Positions 1-15,000 of a stretch of 64,000 bases of DNA are shown piece by piece. The position numbers and the translations under genes are program-made. Origin of the DNA: Owenia fusiformis. Lineage: Eukaryota; Annelida; Polychaeta; Sabellida; Oweniidae. The stretch lies in assembly GCA_903813345.2 (NCBI GenBank), contig CAIIXF020000002.1, positions 12,668,150 to 12,732,149 on the forward strand, read 5' to 3'. The first letter of the stretch is position 1, and each line of letters begins with the position of its first letter. The notes below the pieces were generated by a model. That model searched no databases. It saw only the letters and a program-made list of their open reading frames with translations, and was not told the DNA's origin.

Positions 1-79
1 CAGATGCTTTACTGGTGTCTAATATCATTGTCTGATTAAACATCGAGTCATCTCCCATCACCCCAGCTCTTTCCTGGGC
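1..79 (-). CDS. MATE exon 16, cut by window edge
   Basis: Acceptor TTATAG at 80-85, then in phase AQERAGVMGDDSMFNQTMIL continuing off the window. Equivalent to the start of the variable cytoplasmic tail (human KACQQAQVHANL). Hydrophilic. Homology is weak but splice phase and position fit. Confidence 0.7.
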
Positions 80-3000
80 CTATAATAAAAATGTTTCAAA
101 CAAATACCAAAGTAATGTCAATACAGGTTAAAATAATCACTTCTTACAATTTTATAGTAATCTAAAATACTCTCAAAATAAAAAAAACGACCATATTTCC
201 TAGATATGCCATGGTATTGGCATATCAATAAACCTCAAAATTTGGAATAAGAACTGCAACTGAGAACATACGGAAGGTGACAAACCTATTCTGAACTAAA
301 TATAGGCTGAGACCATTTGAGAGAAATCTATGGAAACATACTGGTGACGTATTCCAAACAATTAACAAACAAATTTTATACATGTTAAAGTCGGCCAGTA
401 GATTGAAGATACTGAACTTACTCAAAAATAAAATATAATCAAACTTATAAAAGAATCTTGACAAAATGATATGATGAACACCCTACCAACCTGTTTTGAT
501 GCTTTTTCCCAGTCTGTGAAGCATACAATTAAGACTAAAGTACTGGACACAATAATGAGACCAAGAGAATATCCCCACCAAAGACCTACAACACAAGCAC
601 AAAAATAAGTTAAATTTCTCGAAAAGGAAAGAATCACTAGCAACATGAAAGAATGACATTTACCTGCGGCCCTTAAATCAGTAAGGAACATGAGTGGTAT
701 TCCTACAGGTAGAGCTATGATATAGTAGCCTACAAAGACTGCTATTGCCCCTGCTAACTGTCTCCCAGACCCCCTGATAGCTCCCTCTGCCACAGCCTGA
801 AACAAATATTCATTCATGAAAATCGCTGTATTCATGTATATGTCCAGTTCGGCTTTGTATAAAAAACCTCCTACCTCATACCCACCTACCCACCTACGTG
901 GAACATGAAACAGTCATTGAAGGGTTCAATTTTAAAGATTATTAAATCTCGAAAATAGCTCAAATTATTTAACATTTCTACAATTCCGCTTTATTTTATG
1001 ACTAGAGAGATGAGGGATCCATAAATAAATGTATATGGATGCATTTTAATGTGTTATGACCCGAGGGCGCCCCAGGGGAATAAATAACTAACGACCGCGA
1101 GCGTAGGTCCAACAAGCCAGATAAAGAAATTGAAAGAAAGTGTGCTAAATTCGATGCCCCGAGTGGGAATCGAACCCAGCTGGGATGAGTAGCAACTTGC
1201 TATTAAGGGTCATTACAGTAAGTAAGTAAGGTATTTATTAGAGTGGGCTTATCAGAGACTTAAAGATCGAATAGTTCTATGAGTATAAAATGTCTAAAAA
1301 TGTAAATCTAATATTGCACCTTGTATTATATTACAGTTCATAGCATCTTCGTGTTATCATGATTTTATTTATTGTTTTCGCTATTAGTCTTTGTACTGAT
1401 ATAGTGTTCATCATTGTGCAATATTTGCCCATGCTCGATAAGTTGATTGTTAAAGTCCGGTATTTGAAGAGCACATGCTTTTATAAGGGTTTGTCTATTG
1501 TCATCGTGTAGGGGGCAGTCAATTAGGATATGGATTTCGTCTTCAACACTTTGGTTGCATAAGCATACTCTGTCGTGTAATTCGACACCTGTGAATCGCA
1601 TCTATAATTCATCATAAACTAAGATTTAATAAACTAAGATCTTTAAAATTGAAACCTTCAAAGACTGTATCATGTCCCACGTACGTGGGTAGTTGGGTAT
1701 GAGGTAGGAGATTTTTTATACAAAGCCTCCAGTTTACAAATAAATTATGAAGTTGGAAACTCTGGAGTATGATCATACGTTCATATACATGCGTAGGCAC
1801 CACAGTTCAACGATATATATCCTCTACCGCACAAGCACGCGGTACTTACTCAACGGGGCGTAGCGAAACCAAAACGCCCCGCAAAACCGTTAATTTGAAT
1901 TTTAAACATACCCTTTCTTTGGAAAATCAATGATTGTGAGTCTCACAGTAAACCGTTTTTCTTCAAACTTGTTCCATAAAAACCTTCACAGAAATACCTT
2001 TCAGTCGGGACATTGCATTTGTTTACAAAGTCACTCGTTTTAGCAGCGTTTTGGTCCCCAGGTGTGAGAAGATGCAAATCTTCAGAGATTTCAACCAAAA
2101 GCCTCGATATATCGCCAGTTCTTATATTATTCTCCCCTATATTTTGCACAAGGACTCCTATTAGAACCCTCCATCTCTGCATCAACATATTTATTACATT
2201 AAACGCAGCAATTTCCAAAAGTCCTACGCATCTGTTCGAAATTGATCAAAACATCCCGTTCTCTTCCAAAACGCCCCGTTGGATCTATACACCTTGAAAC
2301 TACACATTTGTAGTCATAGACTCTGCGGGGCATTTTGGAAGACAACGGGGCGTTTTGGTCAATTTCGAACAGTTGCGTAGGACTTTTCAGAATTGCTGCG
2401 TTTCATGTAATAAACATGTTGATGCAACGATGGAGGGTTGTAATGGGAGTCCTTACGCAGAATATGGGGAAGAGTGATAGAAGAACTGGCGAGATGTCAA
2501 GGATTGTGGTTGAAATCTCTGAGGATTTGCAACTTCTCACATCTGCGGACCAAAACGCCGCTAAAACGAGGGACTTTGTAAACAAAAGCAATGTCCCGAC
2601 TGAAAGATTTCTGTGAAGGTTTTAATGGAACAAGTTTGAAAAAAAAACGATGTAGTGTGAGACTCACAATCATTGATTTTCCCAAGACAGGGTAGATTTG
2701 AAATTCAAATTAACGGTTTTGCGTGGCGTTTTGGTTTCGATGCGCCCCGGTTAGTTAGTATCGCGTGACAAGGGAAGGTAACTGGTACTTTGGTTTAACA
2801 GATGAAAAGATAACTGATATTCGTTAGCCTATCATGGTTATGAGAGTTTATTTGGAGAGCCAAGATGTCCAGTTCGCGCGGATTGAAAACCAATATTTAT
2901 CTTTTATAATACATGACTGTACCTTTCATTTCCAGTTACCTTCCTATAAGCGGTGGAAGATATCGTTGAATTGAGGCGCCTAGCTACGCATGATATACTT

Positions 3001-6000
3001 CCCATGTGATATAAGTCTTAATTTGGTTCAAATATCAAAACATAACGTCAGCAAAATTAAAAAGAAATATATAGTTAATTCGATGAAAACTAAAAATATT
3101 GGAATCGACAATTACCGTCCGCAATCTTAGATGCGGAAGTTAAGTCATTACCTTCGCCTAATACTGACTGTTGATACCACACTTTATATATACAAAAAGA
3201 CCTGTGTACAGTGAACACTTATTGAGCTACAAAACTGTGTTAGTGAGGCTAGGTGATCACTCCAGAAAGGTGATTAATACGAATTAATAGAAAATGTTAT
3301 TTGTCCAAGATATTTCGTTTTTGTGATTTTGTAACATGGGGTCTATGGGGAATCAATGCAAACTAGAAGTCACGTTTAAAAGATAAAAATTAAAGATTTG
3401 AAATATCACATCATTTTGACTGACTTTTGAATATTTAATGACGTAAATAAAAAAAAAGATTATTCCTACTAGTCTATTGCATTCATCATTACTTACCCCA
3501 TTGCCACTAAAGAACTGATAAAGGGAAATAATTGGCAACACGTTGGCAGTTATCTCTACTACTTCACTGAAAATAACAGATTAAGAATAAGTCAAAACAT
3601 AAAGTAACACCTCGTATTTTCTTCAAAATAGATAAGCTAACGAGTATTGATCTAAGGAACTCATATTTCAGCTAGTTGAGTTTTGTAATGTGCGAATTAT
3701 AATGACAGTATGTCTGTGTCATTATTCTTACTCTATACTTTTCTTTGATTTGTATTTCATTAGCATATCAAATGAGTGCATGTTATTTATAAAATATATT
3801 CCATTAAATAATAAAATATCTTACTAATCGTCAGTGAATGCCCTCGGGATGTAGTTTCGAAGAGTAACAAAGATTATAGCCAACAATATGGAGCTAACAC
3901 CTAAAAACAATTGATAAATAAGTTAATATCTTAGTGTGGTTGAAATTTTCTCAATATTTTCTTTTATTCAAGTGATGTCTCAGATGTCAGGAGACCAATT
4001 TCATTTTGATCAATCGCTTTGGACATGACGCACGTGAAATTGCAATTTGTTCATAATGAAAATAACAAAAACACACTTAACATCGTCGTCTTTAAAACCA
4101 CGTCATCATCTTTTTGAAGATATTCGATATAGTTATTTAGTTAATTATAATCGTTAATTAAAGTCACACACATATTATGCAATTAAAATACATAAAATAA
4201 AATACAATTCAACAAAAATGTCCGTTGACGACTAATGAGTGACTAAATGCGTCTTCTACGCTATATCTTTAAACATATACATTTTGCTTCAATAAACTGT
4301 TACAAGAATTCATTATATTACAATATTGAGCTAAAGTATTACACTTCAAAAACTCTTTGTAATATTCAAGATGTATAACATTTCAAAATATACATAGAAA
4401 TATGTAATTTTCATTAAATAAAGGCCTACGTTGAATTTCAAAGAAATAAGGATAGATTTCCAAACGATAGGTTGGCAGCCTTTATTGTTTGCTTGGCTTT
4501 CGTTTTAACTATTTCAAGAAAAGAAAGAACAAAATGGGGAACCGTGCCTACGGTATGTTTTAAATGTAAAACAGGTTAATATAGGACATTGATTAAGCTA
4601 GAAATGTAAATATAAAAAAAAATTATGACAGCCATCTTGAAAAAAGGCTGCCTTTGCACGTCATTTTACAGCCTAACAGCAGAATCCGTATAGGGCCTAC
4701 TGTATTCGAATACCTAATCCATACAGTTCCTAACAGTAAAACCTGTATACAGCATCCGAACACCTAATCCGTACACTTCATAACAGCCTGACAGTAGAAC
4801 CTGTATACAGCATCCGAACACCTAATCCATACACTTCCTAACAGCCTGACAGTAGAACCTGTATACAGCATCCGAACACCTAATCCATACACTTCCTAAC
4901 AGCCTGACAGTAGAACCTGTATACAGCATCCGAACACCTAATCCGTACACTTCCTAACAGCCTGACAGTAGAACCTGTATACAGCATCCGAACACCTAAT
5001 CCATACACTTCCTAACAGCCTGACAGTAGAACCTGTATACAGCATCCGAACACCTAATCCGTACACTTCCTAACAGCCTGACAGTAGAACCTGTATACAG
5101 CATCCGAACACCTAATCCATACACTTCCTAAGCGCCTGACAGTAGAACCTGTATACAGCATCCGAACACCTAATCCGTACACTTCCTAACAGCCTGATAG
5201 TAGAACCTGTATACAGAATCCGAACACCTAATCCGTACACTTCTTAACAGCCTGACGTTAGAAGCTGTATACAGCATCCGAACACCTAATCCATACACTT
5301 CCTAACAGCCTGACAGTAGAACCTGTATACAGCATCCGAACACCTAATCCGTACACTTCCTAACAGCCTGACAGTAGAACCTGTATACAGCATCCGAACA
5401 CCTAATCCGTACACTTCCTAACAGCCTGACAGTAGAACCTGTATACAGCATCCGAACACCTAATCCGTACACTTCCTAACAGCCTGACAGTAGAACCTGT
5501 ATACAGCATCCGAACACCTAATCCGTACACTTCCTAACAGCCTGACAGTAGAACCTGTATACAGCATCCGAACACCTAATCCGTACACTTCCTAACAGCC
5601 TGACAGTAGAACCTGTATACAGCATCCGAACACCTAATCCGTACACTTCCTAACAGCCTGACAGTAGAACCTGTATACAGCATCCGAACACCTAATCCGT
5701 ACACTTCCTAACAGCCTGACAGTAGAACCTGTATACAGCATCCGAACACCTAATCCGTACACTTCCTAACAGCCTGACAGTAGAACCTGTATACAGCATC
5801 CGAACACCTAATCCGTACACTTCTTAACAGCCTGATAGTAAAACCTGTATACAGCATCCGAACACCTAATCCGTACACTTCCTAACAGCCTGACAGTAGA
5901 ACCTGTATACAGCATCCGAACACCTAATCCGTACACTTCCTAACAGCCTGACAGTAGAACCTGTATACAGCATCCGAACACCTAATCCGTACACTTCTTA

Positions 6001-9000
6001 ACAGCCTGACAGTAGAACCTGTATACAGCATCCGAACACCTAATCCATACACTTCCTAAGCGCCTGACAGTAGAACCTGTATACAGCATCCGAACACCTA
6101 ATCCATACACTTCTTAACAGCCTGACAGTAGAACCTGTATACTGTATCCGAACACCTAATCCGTACACTTCCTAACAGCCTGACAGTAGAACCTGTATAC
6201 AGCATCCGAACACCTAATCCGTACACTTCTTAACAGCCTGACAGTAGAACCTGTATACTGTATCCGAACACCTAATCCGTACACTTCCTAACAGCCTGAC
6301 AGTAGAACCTGTATACAGCATCCGAACACCTAATCCGTACACTTCTTAACAGCCTGACAGTAGAACCTGTATACTGTATCCGAACACCTAATCCGTACAC
6401 TTCCTAACAGCCTGACAGTAGAACCTGTATACAGCATCCGAACACCTAATCCATACACTTCCTAACAGCCTGACAGTAGAACCTGTATACAGCATCCGAA
6501 CACCTAATCCGTACACTTCCTAACAGCCTGACAGTAGAACCTGTATACAGCATCCGAACACCTAATCCGTACACTTCTTAACAGCCTGACAGTAGAACCT
6601 GTATACAGCATCCGAACACCTAATCCATACACGTCCTAACAGCCTGACAGTAGAACCTGTATACAGCATCCGAACACCTAATCCATACACTTCCTAAGCG
6701 CCTGACAGTAGAACCTGTATACAGCATCCGAACACCTAATCTGTACACTTCCAAACAGTCTGACAGTAGATTAGGTCTGGAGAAAATTTCTCAGAAAATG
6801 TATTAAGAAGGAAAATGTATTAAGAAGCCTTTCTTCATGAAGTCAATATCCTCCACCCCCAATATAAACCCCAAAATTTAGTATAGTATTATTCACCCTG
6901 TGCCTTGTTCTAGTTTTTATTGCATGTAAATAGTGAACAAGGGGTCTAGAACTCCTACAAAAGTAGAATGGATTGAAAATCTAGTTCTGGGGATGTCAAA
7001 ATGGAATGGAAAAATAACATAGTTTTTAACTTTATCGCATTCAATCCCCATTCCCTTTTCAGAAGTTGTTCATAAAGTGTAGAAGAAGTTTTTGATATAT
7101 ATACTTTGAGAAGAACAAGATCTTTTGGGCCTAATTTTTTTAGTTTTAGGGGCTAACTTTTTTTGAACTTTTATTCAGACTTGAAATGTGCTCCCCGCTT
7201 AACAGCTCAATGGCTTCCGAATCTACCAGTGACTCCTATTTGAAAAATTTACATGTTTAATAAATTAGAACACTTTTCGGATTTCTCACAAAATTGGTTT
7301 ATTCCTCCTACATCTGTACATCCTCTTAGTCTAACATTTTCATGATTGACAATTAATAGTTTCATTTGCAGATTACAAGTTCTTATTTCTTGTTTTGTAT
7401 TTCCAGCTAAATTCCACAAAACTAATGTTTGGAACCAAGTTACGCAAGTTTATTTTGTACTCATACCTCAATTCATTTTTACTTTCTTCTTTTTGTTCCA
7501 TATTTCAATAATGGTAGAAGACAAAAAATCTAAATTTAAAATTGGGATGATGGTTGATTGAAATCAAGATTTATCAGTGCAATCACTAGTGAAAATGTAC
7601 AGATTTTATATTTTATTTTGTTTATCTTTTGTGTATATAATTTTACAAAAAGTATGACGAAATGATTCGGTTCACTTCAAATATTTGACTTTTTGTGACG
7701 GTGGTCTTGAGTTTGAAATCTATTGAAAATTGTTTAAAATTCGGATAGATGGCGGAAAAGTCGGTCATATCTTTTTATTTCAATGGCCTTTCTTATCAAA
7801 AACATTTTCAGTTTTAAAGGGGACATATGGAGCTATCTCGTGGTATATGGGGTTATGTACCGAAAATCTTCGTTTTTTCATAATCAATCCAAAGATTTCA
7901 ATATTTTCCCGTTGGATTACATTAGAGCATTTCGGTCTGTGGAATTGTCCCATAGGGTTTAAAGAGGCAGATAAGTGAGTGTGCCAAAAATGTACTCATA
8001 ATAAAGATGTAGTGTACTTTACACATACAAAGAATAATAGTTTACTTGATTACTGACTGTGTGGTCTAACAGACTAGATGCAAGTAGAAATGGCCTTGGT
8101 TTTCATCATTTAAATATTCACAACTCATTTAAAGAAATATCGTACTAGTATTTGAAATGTATATATAAATGTGGTTTTAAAGATTGTTATTTGACTTTAA
8201 ATTTTTAATCTGTATTGTACATAAGGTCTAGGCCAAATTGCTCTCATTCCTTTTACTGGTTTACTGGACATGCTTTTTGTATATCTATATAGGCCTAATT
8301 ATTAATCTCAAGACTATAAGTTATTGAACGATTTGAAGTGCAATATAGGATATATTCTGTTCGAGAAATTTTGTATTGGAACGACACGATGTCGAGTGCC
8401 AATACAGAATATCAGGGGGGGGCTGGCCTTATTTTTTAATTTCAGTCAGGCCAAATTTTGAAGAAAATGGGCCTCAAAATTTCAAAATGTGGGCCCACTT
8501 TTGGGTTTTAGGGGCCCAAAATGTTTTTCTCTGACCTGAAATTTGCCCCCCCCCCCTTATTGGTTCCCAGATCCGCCCCTGCTCCGTACCAATATTTTCT
8601 GTATTGCGACGGAGATGATCAACGGGGACAACCTCAGTAGCAATACAGATTGGTACAGCACAAGAACTGACCAATCAGAGGGCTTCATTTGATCACAAAT
8701 CATACTATAAAAAGGTTATCATATAAAAACTGAAAACTGTGAACTAACTACTACTTGCATCTACTCTACAATTCAAAGTTAACTGGTCCAAAGTTGCCTC
8801 TGGCGATTCTGCTATTGTAAACACCCGGTGTAAACATCGACCTTATCTGCAGGTGGCTCTTCTTTGCTTAGGGTTCTTGGTGTATTAAAGCTTGTCACCA
8901 CTTCAGTTGCAACCTCTCTATTACTAAGGAGGTACTCCAACTCTGAATCATTATCATTTTCGACCCCGTAAACTAGATCTTTAACCTTAAGTTTGTTATC

Positions 9001-12000
9001 TTGCGTGTACAATTAAAAAAAAGTGTGCCGTATTATCTATGTTATCACAAAAGTCACAAATTTTTGATTCCTTAATTCTGTACCTCTTTAAAATAACAGC
9101 TGTGGGGTAAATACCCTGTAAAATTTTCCTTTGCATAGTGATGAGTTGAGTATTTTTTGACACTTGCTTGGCTACGAGCCACTTTGCTTGATCAACAAAA
9201 TATTAAGCTGATCTACTTTTTTAGATCTTATACAGTTTGAGATTAATTTTAAAATGTTAATTTTATTAAAATAGATAATCTGAATTATCCCAAATACGTA
9301 ATATTTAGTAAACCCCCACCCATCATTAATCGTGTAGTAGAGAAATACATGTATATTCTCATAAAAAATGATCGACACTCTTAAGCGAAAGGAAAAAAGG
9401 TCAAAGGAATGTTAAAAACAACAATTCCAACCGATCAATTTTGTGGGTAGATTCACTGTGCGAAAAAAACTAGCGCTTTTCAAATATATTTTATGTAGTT
9501 TTAATGTAGTCTGTTAACTAAAATAGACAAACTTTCTGAAACAGCCAGCTTATTAAAGTTTATGTTCATGTTATTTTTATTGTTATGTGTTTGAAACGTT
9601 GTGTAAACAGAACGCAATATTCACACCAACATGCTAAATGTCTAGCGTCGTGAAATTCGAACACAAATAATCTTTTGGGAAATAAGATATATCTGAACCG
9701 ATACCTGACGCTTAAAACTGAAACGTACTACAGTGTGTCTCAAAAAAAATGTTACACTTACAAAAAGTTCAATATCTTTCATGATTTTGACTTTTCCCCT
9801 AAAATATACTTAGATACCATAAGACCAGTCTTTCTCGAATAAATTCACACCATCAGATTCAAAATCCGTCCAAGATTGGCTGCACAGGACAGATTTTATA
9901 GACGCATGTGAAATCTGATTTGCGCCATCTTCTCAGTGGCTGGACATGTGGTGATCAATTCTTTTTTGGTGTGAATGCTGTGGACAGTGATATCTTGATA
10001 TGATCAATGATCTAGTTGTTTCTTTCCTGGATAGAAATACAAGATTTCATTGTCAGAGTGTTCAATTCTGTTACGTATGATGGCAACAGGATGGTGCAAA
10101 GGCCTGCGGCAGATCATTTGGTAGAACTCTTCGGAAATTAGAAGATAGCATTGAATTAGCCAATTGATTGGTCCTTAAGGTCATCCCGAGGTTATTCGAG
10201 AAAGATTTGTCTTTTGGTATCCAAAGTATATTTTAGGGAAAAGTCAAAATTATAAAAGATATTGAACTTTTTGTGAGTGTAACATTTTTTTTTGAGACAC
10301 TCTGTATATCGTTCGATGAGAGCAATAAGTCGGCGGTGTTCATTGGTCAGTCTCAACAGACGACCTTACGTCTGATCACGTGGTTAGACCCCTATGCGTA
10401 TTAAAAAGAAACAAAGGAATTTTGAAGTTGAAAAGTGCCGATTTGTAAAAACGAAAATAACACAATATATCATAAAATTGCTGTAATTTGCCGTTGTTGT
10501 ATCCTCCACGTAGACAAAATGAATACTCAGAGCAATACTCCAGGCACAGAAAACCTAAGGAAGAAGTAAAAACACAAACTACAAAAATACGAATGGGGGT
10601 ACAACGACAACGACAACAGTACGGATATTTTTTATGGTATGTATTGGTCAAGAGCATTCGATATTAGTTATTCCGAATACGTATACACAAACTCGTACAT
10701 GTACAAGTCGGGTATGGCGCTTGAGAGGAACTCTGGAAACGAAGATATAGGGTTTTGCATCAAATTACAGTCCCGATTCAAATTATATGTACAGTGTAAC
10801 GCCTATTCCACTGTTTATTGCGTCAGTAGAACCCTAGACTATATCCTATTTAGTCTGAATTATATTCAGACTATAAGGCACCTATGTTAAAGTTTGGTGA
10901 TTCTAAATATTTGTTTACATACATGTAGGAAGTGCTATTCAAAATGGCCGATTGGGTAAAATTATTTTTTAACATTTGTTACTTCATTGGCTCTATCAGA
11001 TGGTTACTTCAACTAACTTTATTTCCACTCCACAATATGCTGTGTTACTTTTTATTGCATTTAATTGTACCTTGCTATTTAATTGAAATTTTGTAATGTT
11101 TATTTTATTGAAGAAATTGTTCCTCCAATTGATAATTTTGTGCAAAAAAATTCACTGCAATTTCCACAGGAAAGTAGTACATCATAACAGACTGACTTCT
11201 AGTCAGTCTGTTGGATACATACTAAGAGGAACCCCAAAAATAAGAAATCGGGAGACCATTGTGCAATAATATACATATTCATATTGTACATGAATGACAA
11301 TTGTGTAGCCTATTTCAGATTATTTAATTGTTTGTGCAATAAGCCTGTGCCCTCTTGTAATTTAAAGAATTTCAGCCATGTTAGGTGCCATGATACTTAA
11401 CAGGAAATGACAAAACAGGAAGTGACAAAAAATTTTGCATTTTTAGACATTTTTTGAACAAAGTAAACGGAATTCTGTTTTGACCTCCAGTCAATTTAAC
11501 TATTTCCACATATCATTTACATGACCAAGATCACGATGCGCATGATCAGAATGACCGTAAACATGATGAAATAATCTTTTCAGCCCTTTGAAAATGTGAC
11601 TGAAAAATAGCTAAGAGTAGGAGCTAGGGAAGGTCACTAAAAAGAATCTTTTGAATTTTTCAAAAAATGTGCCCAATATAATGCTCTAACTGATACAATC
11701 TTTGAAATTTTAGAAAATTGTCTGAAACAAAAATGGGAATCATAAAAAGGAAAATAGATCGCTTATCAAATCAATTTTTTCATTTTTTTCTTTTAATATG
11801 AATTTTCGCTTTAAAAATCCTCTTAAATTGAATCATTGCTGATTTTCCTTTATTGTATTTTCAGGTACATTCCTCTTACCTTGGAAAGAACAAAAAGAAA
11901 AAAGGAAAACCACAGAGAATCTACAATTTGTGCTAAGACATGAAGGGGAAACCACGGAGAATCTACTATTTGTGCTACCTATCTGCAGGAGTAGTATCTA

Positions 12001-15000
12001 CATACCCCTTGCCTTGGAGAGAACAAAAAGAAACACAAAAGGAAAACCACAGAGAATCTGCAATTCGTGCTACCTATCTGCAGCATTTATATCTACCTAC
12101 CATCTTGTTAAAGGTACTGTAACACATAATCAGTTCTATCATTTGATGATTTTGCTCTCTGGTTCAGTACGGTTATTCCATAACGACACATTTTTCAATT
12201 GTTGGGATTCTAATCCCATTGTTGGCACATGTATGTTTGGCAAACATTTTTTCTAAGAAATACACTAAAAGAGGACTGCCTTGATTTCACTTAATGTACA
12301 GATGTACCATGAAGCCATGTTTCATTATTTTCACATGTGGTCTGTGTTCTTAAAGAATATACACATGCTCAACTATTCCATTCTTCCTACAGAGTTACAT
12401 CTGCCCAAGCAGTTAGTTGACTTGATGATATAAATCTTGAGCCAGGAGGGGTATAAGGCTATGACAGATTTACTAGAGTCAATGAAAGGAATGTCTTTGC
12501 ATTCCCTCCTCCGCTTGTATTGGAAGTGACTCGATCAAGTTGCTTCCTTGTATTTTTCATTTTCTTATCTTGTATCTTTCAGGTACAACTATGAGAGAGA
12601 TGCAGCAAACACACCAAGTTAGGGCGACAGCTGGATCAGTCTTTCGACAACTTTGAGCCATCAGGTCGGTCCACGTAAACAGTATCATGGGCGAGAGGTG
12701 CTCGTGTTCCTGTCACCAAAGTAAGTACATTTTTTTTCTATTCAATTATTACAACAGGTTAGTTCCTCTGTTTTCAGGTTCCCTTTCAGCTTGGAGATGA
12801 GGAGCCCGATGACCAACGACACAACCGAGACAACAGCTGCGTTCCTGCTACCTAAGTTAAGTATTGCTTCCTGGTTTTGCATAGGGATGGGGGGGCGCCT
12901 CCCAGTTTGATATTTACTTGTGGACTTTTGTTGGCCGACCCATATTTTTGGTGGAGAAACTTGGACTCTAAGGTAAAGTGGGAGGGGGGTGGTTGGGTTT
13001 CCGGGGGGATAGAGTTCATGTTTCAAAATCAAAAATATGGAAGTCTACTGGTTTATATCAAATTGGGAGAAATAAATTTTATCTTTTGTAATATTCTGTA
13101 AATTTTTAGTAGTGTAGTGTAACGTATAGTGTAAAGTTTTATTTAAAGTTTTATTTAAAGTTTTTATGTAAAGTTTTATGTAAAATAACAACTACTACAA
13201 CATGTTTTATCTATTTGTAGCACAGATGGTGAAGTCCCTGCGAAAAGACGGTCCTGTTGGAATCACATTTTTTCCACGAGGGGACTAGGTCAAGTTTCCA
13301 GGACTTACAGTAGATGTCGCATTTTGACCAGTTTTATCTCTTGCAGTCAGTTGCATCCCATTAGAAGGGGGGGGGGAACTCCCAGTACTATTCCAGTTTT
13401 CCTGCGGAATGACAGTCCTGTTGAAATCACATTTATCTCCATTAGGGGACTAGGTTGAGTTTCAAGGACTTACCGTAGATGTCGCTTTTGACCAGTTTTC
13501 ATCTCTTGCAATCAGTTGCATCCCATTAGCAGGGGGGGGGACTCCCAGTACTCTTCCAGTTTTCCTGCGGAAAGACAGTCCTGTTGAAATCACATTTGTC
13601 TCCATTAGGGGACTAGGTTGAGTTTCAAGGACTTACAGTAGATGTCGCATTTTGACCAGTTTTATCTCTTGCAATCAGTTGCATCCCATTAGCAGGGGGG
13701 GGGAACTCCTAGTAGTTTTTCAGTTTTCCTGCAGAAAGACAGTCCTGTTGAAATCACATTTGTCTCCATTAGGGGACTAGGTTGAGTTTCAAGGACTTAC
13801 TGTAGATGTCGCTTTTGACCAGTTTTTATCTCTTGCAATCAGTTGCATCCCATTAGCAGGGGGCTGCTCCCAGTACTATTCCAGTTTTTTTGGGGGGAAG
13901 TCAAACAACCAGACAACCAACCAACCAACTTACCGAACATCCAACCAACCAACCAATGACCCAATAGGCTTAATCTATTAACTAACTTACTTACTAACCA
14001 ACCAACTAACCAATAAGACAACCACCAGACCACCCAATAGGTTAAAACTAACCAACCAACTAACTAATTAATCAACAAACTAATCAACACTCCATCCAAC
14101 GAACCAAACAACCAACGAACCAGACAAGCAACGAACCAGACAAGCAACGAACCAGATGACCAAGATCATGGATCTAGTGCTTAGTATTGTATTGTATTGT
14201 ATAGTGTTGTATTGTTTTGTATTGTATTGTATTTCGTTGACCAGTACTTACTCAGTAATGATTCAATTTTAAAGTTGACTTCAAGTACTACTCCAGATCT
14301 AAATTTTGAAGGTCTGAAGTCTTGTGTTCATTTTAGCTACAGTTGTAGATTGAAGGGTCTTTTCTTTTGGGTTTTCATGTTAAAATTGTGGGCTTAGTTT
14401 CGGGGTTTCTTTCTTTTTAATTGAACCATCGCTGATCTTTTCCTTAAATGTACTTTCAGGTGCAGTCCTCTTGCCTTGGAGAGAACAAAAAGAACCACAA
14501 AGGGAAAACCACAGAGAATCTACAATTTGTGCTACCTACCTGCAGCATTTGTGATCTACATACCTCTTGCCTTGGAGAGAACAAAAAGATACACAAAAGG
14601 AAAACCACAGAGAATCTACAATTTGTGCTACCTATCTGCAGCATTTATATCTACATACCATCTTGTTAAAGGTACTGTAACACATAATCAGTTCTATCAT
14701 TTGATGATTTTGCTCTCTGGTTTAGTACGGTTATTCCATAACGACACATTTTTCAATTGTTGGGATTCTAATCCCATTGTTGGCACATGTATGTTTGGCA
14801 AACATTTTTTCTAAGAAATACACTAAAAGAGGACTGCCTTGATTTCACTTAATGTACAGATGTACCATGAAGCCATGTTTCATTATTTTCACATGTGGTC
14901 TGTGTTCTTAAAGAATATACATATGCTCAACTATTCCATTCTTCCTACAGAGTTACATCTGCCCAAGCAGTTAGTTGACTTGATGATATAAATCTTGAGC

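Larger units (their letters stand above)
843..1735. repeat. Fold-back element with about 110-bp diverged arms
   Basis: The left arm (843-949) and right arm (1621-1735) are reverse complements with scattered differences, sharing CTTTGTATAAAAAA, CCTACCTCATACCCA and CAATTTTAAAGAT. Between the arms sit a tRNA-like SINE fragment and a LINE 3' fragment, so the element was a landing site or has picked up later insertions. Lies in intron 13. Confidence 0.6.
11828..14420 (+). repeat. Macrosatellite unit 1
   Basis: 2593 bp; its left edge (11828-11950) is the most diverged, as expected for an array margin. Contains four copies of the 165-bp subrepeat. Its terminal-exon-like block 3 lacks the extra 8 bp before the donor that the other units carry. 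Confidence 0.9.

Noticed and set aside
1141-1200. Possible tRNA gene on the minus strand
   Set aside because: Perfect B box, but the T stem has a mismatch and no acceptor stem or cloverleaf can be folded; treated as SINE-like.
4450-4520. Exon-like stretch reading KTKAKQTIKAANLSF on the minus strand, considered as a missing MATE exon
   Set aside because: Exon 11 extends to a GTAAGAG donor and joins exon 12 in phase, so no exon is missing; this stretch has no fitting donor.
4675-6770. CRISPR-like array
   Set aside because: Units are contiguous 58-bp repeats with no unique spacers, in an animal intron.
13839-14033. Minus-strand frame rich in GWLVGWLV in the array
   Set aside because: Translation of the AACC low-complexity tract, not a membrane protein.
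14448-14669. Short open frames repeated in each macrosatellite unit (73, 62 and 112 codons)
   Set aside because: They overlap one another on both strands over the same duplicated block and persist because the units are near identical; kept only as exon-like blocks, not as genes.
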